Shown here: piece after piece, positions 9,118 through 17,333 of the stretch
Numbering within the stretch: the first letter of the stretch is position 1
Layout: every line of letters begins with the position of its first letter
NCBI GenBank assembly: GCA_947477745.1
Contig: CANJUF010000007.1
Coordinates: forward strand, 1 to 64,000
Direction: 5' to 3'
Source of the DNA: Sphingomonadaceae bacterium
Lineage (GTDB): Bacteria > Pseudomonadota > Alphaproteobacteria > Sphingomonadales > Sphingomonadaceae
DNA length: 64,000 nucleotides
Notes under the pieces: generated by a model
Told to the model about the DNA's origin: nothing
Seen by the model: the letters and a program-made list of their open reading frames with translations, nothing else
Databases searched by the model: none
Position numbers and translations under genes: made by a program

Positions 9118-10343
9118 CGCTGGTCGATGGCCTCGTGCAGCAGGGCCTCATAGGCCTCTCCGACCCGTTCCCAGCAATAGCGCTCTCGCACCCGGGCGAG
9201 GCCGGCGATCGCCATTGAAGCGCGCTGTTCGCTGTCGCGCAGCAGGCCGTCGATAGCCTCGCGCAGCGAATCGCCGCAGCCTGCGCGCACGATCAGCCCG
9301 GCATCGCCCACCACCTCGGGCAGGGCGCCGCCATCGGTGACCACCACGGGGGTGCCGCAAGCCATGGCCTCGATCGCGGGCAAGCCAAAACCCTCGTAAA
9401 GCGAAGGCGTCACACACAGGGTTGCGCTGGCATAAAGATCGGCGAGTTCGGGATTGGTCAGTCCGCTGACGAAGCGCAGGCGGCCCTGCTGCTCAAGCCG
9501 CCGCGCGAGATCGCGGGTCGGGCCTTCGCGCGGCTTGCCGACCACGACCAGTTCGAGTTCGGGCCATTCAGACACCAGCGCCTCGAAGGCGGCGAGCAAG
9601 TGACGCAGACCTTTCAAGGGCACGTCGGAACTTGAAGTCGTGACAATCCGCAGCGGCTGCGGGTCGAGCGTTTCGGCGCGCGGCGCGAACATCGCCTGAT
9701 CGACGCCGAGCGGCACCACGCGGATGCGCGCCTCGTCCACGCCCATGCATCCGGCAATGTCGCGCGCACTGGCGGCGGAGACGGTGACCACGTTGCGCAG
9801 GCCGCGCGCCACCCGCTCCTGCATCGGCACGAAGCCATACCAGCGGCGGGTGAGCAGCCGCTTTTTCCAGTCAGGCTCGGCGGCAAGCTGCATTTCGAGA
9901 TCGCGCCGGATCGGATGGTGAATGACGGCGACAACAGGCAGGCGCTTGTCGATTTCCAGCAGGCCGGCGGCAAGGCACTGATTGTCGAGCACCACGTCGA
10001 ACCGGTCGGCGTGCTTGCCCAGCCATTTGGCCGCGCGGCGTCCGAAGCTCCACGGTTCCATGAATTTGCCGCTGATGTGGCCGAAATATTCGGCCGTATC
10101 GGTCCACGATTTCAAGTGGCGCGGGCGCAGCGCATAGCGGCCGAGCAGCGGCTGGGCGAAAAGGTCGAGCGAGGGCAATTCCTGCAGCGCCGCGCCTTCG
10201 GGAACATCGGGATAGGGCGGGCCCGACAGGATGGTGACTTCATGGCCGCGATCGACCAGCGCGCGCGCAATGTTCGACGTGAACACGCCTTGGCCGCCGA
10301 CGCGCGGGTCCGATCGGTAGGACAGCAGCGCGATCCGCAGCAT
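9111..10343 (-). CDS. glycosyltransferase family 4
   Basis: MLRIALLSYRSDPRVGGQGVFTSNIARALVDRGHEVTIL...; C-terminal SLYEGFGLPAIEAMACGTPVVVTDGGALPEVVGDAG GT-B motif. Confidence 0.9.
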   Translation of the reverse strand: MLRIALLSYRSDPRVGGQGVFTSNIARALVDRGHEVTILSGPPYPDVPEGAALQELPSLDLFAQPLLGRYALRPRHLKSWTDTAEYFGHISGKFMEPWSFGRRAAKWLGKHADRFDVVLDNQCLAAGLLEIDKRLPVVAVIHHPIRRDLEMQLAAEPDWKKRLLTRRWYGFVPMQERVARGLRNVVTVSAASARDIAGCMGVDEARIRVVPLGVDQAMFAPRAETLDPQPLRIVTTSSSDVPLKGLRHLLAAFEALVSEWPELELVVVGKPREGPTRDLARRLEQQGRLRFVSGLTNPELADLYASATLCVTPSLYEGFGLPAIEAMACGTPVVVTDGGALPEVVGDAGLIVRAGCGDSLREAIDGLLRDSEQRASMAIAGLARVRERYCWERVGEAYEALLHEAIDQRC

Positions 10344-10529
10344 CGCTTTGCCGCCGCCGGACGAAGTGGACGCGCGCTCCGAAACCGGCTGCGTATGATC
10401 GCCGAGGCTGGAGGCAAACCCTGCCGATTCCTGCAATTCACCGATTGAAGACTTCATCTTCATCAGATGGCACTTCCCGTGTGCAATTGCAATATATGAG
10501 CAGTGGTATATCGCAAATAAGCCCTAGGG

Positions 10530-11291
10530 TCAGGGAATTGCGGTGTCGTAGTCCGTATGGAAATCGTAAGCTGGAAGATCCTGGAAAGCGCGTTTGAGCG
10601 CCTCTCCCCAGCCGCTGGAAATAGCTCTGAAGTAACTGTCTTTCGCGTCGATTCGCCGCTCGTGCAAAGGTTCGAAAGTATCGCGGGCGATCACCATCAT
10701 GTCGATCGGCAGGCCAACCGACAGATTGGCCTTCAGGGTCGAATCGAACGAGACCATCAGCAGCTTGACCGCGTCCTCGAAGTTCATCGCGCGGTCGTAA
10801 CCGCGCAGCAGGATCGGCCGCCCGTATTTTGTCTCGCCTATCTGGAAAAACGGCGTGTCGAAGCTGGCCTCGATGAAGTTGCCTTCGGGGTAGATCAGGA
10901 ACAGCCGCGGCTCCATGCCCCTGATCTGACCGGCGACGATCATCGAGGCATTGAACGTGTTGGCGGCTTCCTCGCCATTGCTGACCGAAATGTTTTCGAT
11001 CGTGTCGCGCAGCAGTGCGCCAACCACGGTCGCCACCTGGAACATGGTCGGCGCTTCGAGAAGGCCATTATGCCGTTCATCGGGGGCCTTGGTGCGCTCG
11101 GCCAGCTTGCTGACCACTGCCTGGGTGGTGGCAAGGTTGCCGGCGGTCAGCAAGGTGACGATCCTCTCGCCCGGGATCGACCAGCAATGCATCTTGCGGA
11201 ACACCGAGATGTTGTCGACGCCCGAGTTTGTGCGCGTGTCGCTCATCAGCACGAGTCCGCTGTCAAGCATCATGCCCACGCAATACGTCAT
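10530..11291 (-). CDS. proteasome-type protease, Anbu (ancestral beta subunit) family
   Basis: MTYCVGMMLDSGLVLMSDTRTNSGVDNISVFRKM N-terminus; in operon with transglutaminase, alpha-E and cpATP-grasp genes. Confidence 0.92.
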   Translation of the reverse strand: MTYCVGMMLDSGLVLMSDTRTNSGVDNISVFRKMHCWSIPGERIVTLLTAGNLATTQAVVSKLAERTKAPDERHNGLLEAPTMFQVATVVGALLRDTIENISVSNGEEAANTFNASMIVAGQIRGMEPRLFLIYPEGNFIEASFDTPFFQIGETKYGRPILLRGYDRAMNFEDAVKLLMVSFDSTLKANLSVGLPIDMMVIARDTFEPLHERRIDAKDSYFRAISSGWGEALKRAFQDLPAYDFHTDYDTAIP

Positions 11292-11389
11292 GTCATCTCC
11301 CCTGCGCGGCTTGCCGAGTCACCATCGAACCGCCTTGCCGCGCGCTCACAGCTATCGCCGCCTGCGTGCTGTTGCAATTGCTGCGTTGG

Positions 11390-12232
11390 TCATTGCTGCT
11401 GCTGTTGCAGCTGTTGACCCTGTTCGGCAGCGCCTTCGCGCACCTTGACCGCGACATGGAGGCTGATCTCGCCCCCGCCGGTCGATATGCCGGTGATCGG
11501 TGCGGCCTCGCGGTAATCGCAGCCTGAGGCGACGCGCACGTAGCGCTCGTCCGGGCTGATGCCGTTCGACACGTCGAAGCCGACCCAGCCCAGACCCTCG
11601 ATATGGGCTTCGGCCCAGCCGTGGCCGGCGTCCTGCTCGATGCGGTCATTCATCATCAGGTATCCGCCGACATAGCGCATCGGGATGCCGGCGAGCCGGC
11701 CGGCGCTGATGAAGACCTGCGCCTGATCCTGGCAGACCCCGTGGCCTGCCGCTAGGGCCTGCTCGGCCGAGGTTTCGGAATCGGTCATGCCGGGCAGATA
11801 TTCCATCGCTGCGCGCACCGATACCGACAGGGCATGAAGGTATTCGAGCGGTTCGCTTCGGTTCGCCGGGACCGAGGATGCCAGCGCGCGCACGCGCAGC
11901 CCCGCCCGGGTCAGCGGCGTGGGCCGCACGAAGCTCCACAGCGGCATATGCCCGGTATGGAATCCGATGACGCCGACCTTGTCGGACGTATCGACAAGGC
12001 CGTTGCAGGTTACGCTCACCTCCTGCGCGCCCGGCTCAAGCGAAACGAGCGTGGTCGCGTTGTGGTGCTGGTCTTCGTATTCGACTTCGATGCGCGCGCC
12101 ATGAAAGTGCATGTTCCATTCGCGGATCGTCTGGCCGTGGGTGTCCTTCGGCTTGAGCCGCAGGCGCTGCAAGCCGTGGAGGGCGGGCTGCGAAAACAGG
12201 TAGGTGGTCGTGTGGCTGATATGGAGTCGCAT
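11390..12232 (-). CDS. transglutaminase-like family protein with Gln-rich C-terminal tail
   Basis: MRLHISHTTTYLFSQPALHGLQRLRLKPKDT..., AAGHGVCQDQAQVFISAGRLAGIPMRYVGGYL, GHGWAEAHIEGLGWVGFDVSNGISPDERYVRVASGCDYREAAPITG; ends EQGQQLQQQQQ. Confidence 0.93.
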   Translation of the reverse strand: MRLHISHTTTYLFSQPALHGLQRLRLKPKDTHGQTIREWNMHFHGARIEVEYEDQHHNATTLVSLEPGAQEVSVTCNGLVDTSDKVGVIGFHTGHMPLWSFVRPTPLTRAGLRVRALASSVPANRSEPLEYLHALSVSVRAAMEYLPGMTDSETSAEQALAAGHGVCQDQAQVFISAGRLAGIPMRYVGGYLMMNDRIEQDAGHGWAEAHIEGLGWVGFDVSNGISPDERYVRVASGCDYREAAPITGISTGGGEISLHVAVKVREGAAEQGQQLQQQQQ

Positions 12233-12246
12233 GAAGCTGGGCCTGC

Positions 12247-13194
12247 CTATTCGACGAATTTAAAATCGGCTGCGATCGCATTGCCAATGCGGACCGTGTC
12301 AGAAATGCAGCTGGTCAGGAATTCGTGCAGACCCGCTTCGAAAACCTTGTCGATATCGGTCTGGTGAAGCCGCGCGCAGCCGCTTCGCACCAGCTCGTGC
12401 GACGGCGATTCGTGGCCGTATTCGAGCGCCAGGCCCGACATGTTGCTCCGGATCTTGTCATAGGAGAAGATCAGGCTGCGGGGGAACTTGCTGTCGAGGA
12501 TGAGGAACTGGGCGATGCCCTTGGCGTCCATCGTTCCCTTGTTGAGCCATCGGTAGGCGCGGTCACCCGAGACCGAGCGCAGAAGCGTGTCCCACTGCGC
12601 ATTGTCGATATGCGACCCGACCCAGGCCAGCGAAGGCAGCAACACGTAGTACTTGATGTCGAGAATCCGCGCGGTGTTGTCGGCGCGCTCGATGAAGGTT
12701 CCGATCCGCGAGAAATTGAACACCTCGTTGCGCAGCATCGTGCCTTCGATCGCGCCGCGCACCTGCGTCGTGAGCCGACGGATCATCGCCAGCACGTCAC
12801 CCAGGTTATGCTCGCGCACCGGCCGGGCTAGGGCGTCGCCAAGCTGCATCCAGCATTCGTTGGTCGATTCCCAGACCTCGCTGGTGATGCTGGTGCGCAC
12901 CATGCGCGCGTTGGTGCGCGCCCCCTGGATCATCGCCAGCACACTGGAAGGGTTGGTCTTGTCGCGCAGGATGAAATTGAACACCTGCACGCCGTCGTAA
13001 TCGTCGTAGAGCTGGCGGTAAGCGAGGTTCTGCCCGGTGGTGACCAGCACCGAGCGCCACTCATCCTCGCGCGTGGTATCGGCCCCTCGGGTCAGCGCGA
13101 TACGCAGGCCGACATTGAGCAGGCGCGCGGTATTCTCGGCACGCTCGAGATAGCGCGACATCCAGTAGACACCGTGGGCGGCGCGTCCGAGCAT
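12247..13194 (-). CDS. alpha-E domain-containing protein
   Basis: MLGRAAHGVYWMSRYLERAENTARLLNVG...; fixed neighbour in the Anbu operon. Confidence 0.93.
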   Translation of the reverse strand: MLGRAAHGVYWMSRYLERAENTARLLNVGLRIALTRGADTTREDEWRSVLVTTGQNLAYRQLYDDYDGVQVFNFILRDKTNPSSVLAMIQGARTNARMVRTSITSEVWESTNECWMQLGDALARPVREHNLGDVLAMIRRLTTQVRGAIEGTMLRNEVFNFSRIGTFIERADNTARILDIKYYVLLPSLAWVGSHIDNAQWDTLLRSVSGDRAYRWLNKGTMDAKGIAQFLILDSKFPRSLIFSYDKIRSNMSGLALEYGHESPSHELVRSGCARLHQTDIDKVFEAGLHEFLTSCISDTVRIGNAIAADFKFVE

Positions 13195-14624
13195 CAGTCC
13201 TCCAGCACCCAGCTGTCCTTGGTGCCTCCCCCTTGCGAGGAATTGACCACCAGCGATCCCTTCTTGAGCGCCACTCGGGTCAGCCCGCCCGGGGTAATCT
13301 CGATGCCCTCGGGCGAAACAAGCACGAACGGCCGCAGATCGACATGGCGCGGGGCCAGACCCGACTTGGTGAAGATCGGCACGGTCGATAGCGCCAGGGT
13401 GGGCTGCGCGATGTAGTTGCCGGGATTGGCGCGCAGCTTCTGGCGGAACTTCTCAAGCTCGGTTCGCGAGGCTGCAGGGCCGATCAGCATTCCATAGCCG
13501 CCCGAGCCGTGAACTTCCTTGACCACCAGTTCGGCCAGATTCTCGAGCACGTATTTGAGCGAATCCTCTTCGCGGCAGCGCCATGTCGGCACATTTTTGA
13601 GGATCGGCTGTTCACCGGTATAGAACTGCACGATCTCGGGCATGTAGCTGTAAAGCGCCTTGTCGTCGGCAATTCCAGTGCCGGGGGCATTGGCGATGGT
13701 GATGCGGCCGGCGCGGTAGACGTCCATGATCCCGGCGACGCCCAGCATGCTGTCGCGGTTGAAGCTCAGGGGATCGAGATAGTCATCGTCCACCCGGCGG
13801 TAGAGCACGTCGATCGGCTGGTAGCCGGTGGTGCAGCGCATCGCCACGCGGCCATCGACGACGCGGATATCGCTCGCCTCGACCAGTTCCGCGCCCATCT
13901 GGTCGGCAAGGAAGGCATGCTCGTAATAGGCCGAGTTGTAGATGCCCGGCGTCAACACCGCGATTCGCGGCTGCGCCTCGGCGCAGGCCGGAGCGCAGGC
14001 GCCCAAGCTGCGCGCGAGCAGGCGCGGATAGTTCGACACCGGCTGCACCGGGATACGGGTGAACAGGTCCGGGAACATCGCCATCATCGTCTCGCGGTTC
14101 TCCAGCATGTAGGAGACCCCCGAGGGCGTGCGCGCGTTGTCTTCGAGCACCATGAATTCGTCAGCGCCGGTGCGGACGAGATCGATGCCGACGACGTGGG
14201 TATAAATTCCGCCCGGTGGGACGAAGCCGACCATCTGCGGCAGGAATGCATCGTTGCCTTGGAGCATCTCGACCGGAAGGCGGCCCGAGCGGACGATTTC
14301 CTGGCGGTGGTACAGGTCCTGCAGGAAGGCGTTGAGCGCGCGCACGCGCTGCTCGATACCGCGCTTCAGCTTGCGCCATTCGCGCGCGGCGATGATGCGC
14401 GGAACCATGTCGAAGGGAATCAGCCGTTCCTCGGCGGCATTCTCGCTATAGACGTTGAAGGTGATGCCGCTGCGGCGGAAGACGATTTCGGCTTCCTTGT
14501 CCTTCTTGTGCAGCCAGGCCGGGTTTTGCTTTTCGAACCAGTCGTGGAATTCGGCATATGCGGGACGGACCGTGCCATCCGGCCCGAACATCTCGTCGTA
14601 CTTGTCTTCGTCCTGCGACTGCAT
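13194..14624 (-). CDS. circularly permuted type 2 ATP-grasp protein
   Basis: MQSQDEDKYDEMFGPDGTVRPAYAEFHDWF..., EDNARTPSGVSYMLENRE, LAELVVKEVHGSGGYGMLIGP; next to the alpha-E gene. Confidence 0.93.
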   Translation of the reverse strand: MQSQDEDKYDEMFGPDGTVRPAYAEFHDWFEKQNPAWLHKKDKEAEIVFRRSGITFNVYSENAAEERLIPFDMVPRIIAAREWRKLKRGIEQRVRALNAFLQDLYHRQEIVRSGRLPVEMLQGNDAFLPQMVGFVPPGGIYTHVVGIDLVRTGADEFMVLEDNARTPSGVSYMLENRETMMAMFPDLFTRIPVQPVSNYPRLLARSLGACAPACAEAQPRIAVLTPGIYNSAYYEHAFLADQMGAELVEASDIRVVDGRVAMRCTTGYQPIDVLYRRVDDDYLDPLSFNRDSMLGVAGIMDVYRAGRITIANAPGTGIADDKALYSYMPEIVQFYTGEQPILKNVPTWRCREEDSLKYVLENLAELVVKEVHGSGGYGMLIGPAASRTELEKFRQKLRANPGNYIAQPTLALSTVPIFTKSGLAPRHVDLRPFVLVSPEGIEITPGGLTRVALKKGSLVVNSSQGGGTKDSWVLED

Positions 14625-14753
14625 CGAGGCTCCCGTTGAGCCGACGATACACAGGAAATGCGGCGGACGCCAACAAAAATGCTGCATCTGCGAAACGAAT
14701 ATGGCGAGCTATATCAGACGATCACGGCGCGCAGCGCGCGGGGTCGGCAGATG

Positions 14754-15227
14754 TCAATTGCAGCAGTCGCCCGGTGCGCCGATCTCGCTGCGGTCGAGCC
14801 ATTGCAGATCATGCCAGGTGAGTTGGCGGCCGTCATGCGCCTGAATGGCAATCGGTCCGATCGGTAGCCCGTCCTGCCGGTCGGCGAGGAGCGGATTTGA
14901 CGGTACGCCAAGACCATATTTTTCGCCCCATTGGCGCAATGCCAGCAGCGCGGGGAGCAGATCGATGCCCTTATCGGTCAGCCGGTATTCGGCCTTGCGC
15001 CGGTCATCCGCGCAAACGGTGCGCTGCATGATTTCCTCGTCAACCAGCCGCGACAGGCGATTGGACAGGATGTTGCGGGCAATACCCAGCGCATCAAGGA
15101 AATCCTCGAAATGGCAGATACCGTTGAAAGCCGCGCGCAGGATCATGAACGACCAGCGGTCGCCCATCGCTTCCAATGCGCAAGGGAGCCCGCATTCGGC
15201 GAGGCAGTCTTTCAAGTCCGTTGGCAT
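14754..15227 (-). CDS. HxlR-like winged-helix transcriptional regulator
   Basis: CGLPCALEAMGDRWSFMILRAAFNGICHFEDFLDALGIARNILSNRLSRLVDEEIMQR...YRLTDKGIDLLPALLALRQWGEKY. Confidence 0.9.
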   Translation of the reverse strand: MPTDLKDCLAECGLPCALEAMGDRWSFMILRAAFNGICHFEDFLDALGIARNILSNRLSRLVDEEIMQRTVCADDRRKAEYRLTDKGIDLLPALLALRQWGEKYGLGVPSNPLLADRQDGLPIGPIAIQAHDGRQLTWHDLQWLDRSEIGAPGDCCN

Positions 15228-15400
15228 TATTAGATCATCCTTCGGCTTGGCGAATTTGCAAGCGCATTGCCGGCTTTTGCAACTCAATTTTTAGTTGCAA
15301 CTTAAAACCTACAAAGATAGGTAGCGATTCGCAACGCAATTTGAAGGGCGATGAAGTCAGACTTCCGACTGCGGCGTGCAAGAAAATGAGGAGACGAAAC

Positions 15401-15802
15401 ATGACCACCGCAATTCTGCGGCCGCTGCCGCGCACCCTGCTGATCGGAGTCCTGGCCCTGACCGGGACGCTCGCAAGTTTCACCGCGACAGTGTCGCCAG
15501 CGAATGCCGCCACGCGAAGCGCCTATGAAGTCACGCTCGCCAATCCGGTCGGAGGCCCGCAGCGTGAAATCATCTCGGGCACCATGTGGCGCTGCGAGGG
15601 GACGCAGTGCGCCGCACCGGCCAATGGCGAGCGCGCGCTGTCGATTTGCGGCAAGGTTGCCCGGCAGTTCGGCGAAGTCGCCCGGTTTGCAGGACCACAA
15701 GGCGAGCTGGACGGTGAGAGCCTCGCCCGCTGCAATGCGGGTTTGCTTAGCCAATCAGCCCGCGTACGCGCAGCTCCGAGCCAAGCCGCTCTGCCTCACT
15801 GA
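15401..15802 (+). CDS. CC_3452-like small secreted protein (function unknown)
   Basis: Signal-peptide-like N-terminus (AFTATVSPANAA), then YEVTLANPVGGPQREIISGTMWRCEGTQCAAPANGERALSICGKVARQFGEV; gaggag SD before ATG 15401. Confidence 0.65.
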   Translation: MTTAILRPLPRTLLIGVLALTGTLASFTATVSPANAATRSAYEVTLANPVGGPQREIISGTMWRCEGTQCAAPANGERALSICGKVARQFGEVARFAGPQGELDGESLARCNAGLLSQSARVRAAPSQAALPH

Positions 15803-16361
15803 AATGATGGACCTGCCAGCCCAGCGCGGCCGCCGCCTCGATGTTGGCGCGGTTGTCGTCGATGAACAGCATTTCGCTGGGCTGGTGACCAAACCGCTGC
15901 GCCGCTAACTCGAAAATGCGACGATCGGGCTTGGCCAGTTTCTCCACGCCAGAGACGACGATGTCCGCGAACAGGTCGAAGATTGGCGCGGTCGGGCGGA
16001 AGCCCGCCCAGAAATCGGCCGCGAAATTGGTGATCGCGAACAGGGGAACACCGCGATCTGACAACGATTCGACGATCTCGAGGCTTCCCGCCATGGGACC
16101 GGGGATCGTCTCGTTGAAGCGGCTCGCGTAGGCTTCGATCAGGTAAGCATGATCTGGAAACAGCGCCGAACGTTCGGCCACCATTTCGGCAAGATCGCGC
16201 CCGGCGTCATGCTCGAAATGCCATTCCTCCGTGACGACGTTCGTGAGGAACCAGTCCAGCTCGCGCGCATTGTCGATCAGCTTGGCGTAAAGGTGGCGGA
16301 GGTTCCAGTGATAGAGCACACGCCCGACATCGAAGACGACAGCATTTACCCGCTCAGACAT
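15747..16361 (-). CDS. HAD family hydrolase (HAD-IA type)
   Basis: MSERVNAVVFDVGRVLYHWN..., LFAITNFAADFW, KPDRRIFELAAQRFG, MLFIDDNRANIEAAAALGWQVHHF. Confidence 0.88.
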   Translation of the reverse strand: MSERVNAVVFDVGRVLYHWNLRHLYAKLIDNARELDWFLTNVVTEEWHFEHDAGRDLAEMVAERSALFPDHAYLIEAYASRFNETIPGPMAGSLEIVESLSDRGVPLFAITNFAADFWAGFRPTAPIFDLFADIVVSGVEKLAKPDRRIFELAAQRFGHQPSEMLFIDDNRANIEAAAALGWQVHHFSEAERLGSELRVRGLIG

Positions 16362-16434
16362 GACAAAAGCCCCTGCTTTCGCAAAGGCTCCCGTGCTTGT
16401 TCGCGGCCGCGAGCGAATCGCGGCAGGACATCAA

Positions 16435-16560
16435 TCAGCCCTGACGCGCCTTGAAGCGGCGGTTGGTCTTGTTGATGACATAAGTGCGGCCGCGGCGGCG
16501 GATCACGCGGTTGTCGCGGTGACGGCCCTTGAGCGACTTGAGGCTGTTGCGAATCTTCAT
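16435..16560 (-). CDS. rpmJ: 50S ribosomal protein L36
   Basis: Manual translation: [41 protein letters not shown] (41 aa); below the length cutoff of the supplied ORF track. Confidence 0.93.
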   Translation of the reverse strand: MKIRNSLKSLKGRHRDNRVIRRRGRTYVINKTNRRFKARQG

Positions 16561-16733
16561 CGTATCTCTCACAGGCAAGGCACGTCGGGGTCTTGCCCCT
16601 CCATCCTCGTTTCGAAGCCGCGCGCCTAAGGGCTGGCGCAGCCAAAGTCAAGCGCGGGCGGGCCTTCGGCAGCCTGTCGCCAAAACCCGATCAGCCCTTG
16701 CATCGCGTGTGCGGGCGGGCCACGTTCCTTGCC

Positions 16734-17333
16734 ATGAGAAGTCCGATCCGCGCCTTTCCTGCGCTCGCCCTGTCATTGCTTGCAGCATGCGTCGCGCCCA
16801 CCGGGCCGGTCGAGGTGACGCGCTTCCATGTGCCCACTGCTGCGCAGCTTGGCCAGGGCAGTGTGGCGATTGAACCCGCTGAAGGGATGGACGGGCAAAG
16901 CCTCGAATTCCGCACCTATGCCGCCGCCGTCTCGCGCGAACTGCAGCGAGCTGGCTATGCCGAGATGATTGCGGGAGGCCGGTCGAGCCAGTCGGTTGCC
17001 ATTATCCGGGTCGAACGCGAAAGCTTCAGGAGCGGCAGCGATGGCAGTCCGGTCAGTGTCGGGATTGGCGGGGGAACCGGCGGTTACGGCTCGGGGGTCG
17101 GCCTTGGCGTAGGCTTCAACCTTTCCGGCCCGCCGCCCGAGACAGTGGAGACGCGGCTTTTTGTCACGATCCGCGACCGCGCGAGCGGGCAGGCCCTGTG
17201 GGAAGGTCGCGCCAGCTTCTCGGCGCGCGCAAGCTCGCCGCTCGCTCAGACCCAGCTTGGCGCGGCCAGGCTGGCCGAGGCGCTATTTCGAGGGTTTCCG
17301 GGCACATCGGGTGAGACGATCCTCGTCAAATGA
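16734..17333 (+). CDS. DUF4136-like lipoprotein
   Basis: MRSPIRAFPALALSLLAACVAPTGPVEVTRFH lipobox; ...EYRTYAAAVSRELQRAGY-type core and VETRLFVTIRDRASGQALWEGRA C-terminal region. Confidence 0.7.
   Translation: MRSPIRAFPALALSLLAACVAPTGPVEVTRFHVPTAAQLGQGSVAIEPAEGMDGQSLEFRTYAAAVSRELQRAGYAEMIAGGRSSQSVAIIRVERESFRSGSDGSPVSVGIGGGTGGYGSGVGLGVGFNLSGPPPETVETRLFVTIRDRASGQALWEGRASFSARASSPLAQTQLGAARLAEALFRGFPGTSGETILVK

Noticed and set aside
16346-16651. 101-aa - ORF over rpmJ
   Set aside because: Out of frame with the convincing L36 translation at 16435-16560.
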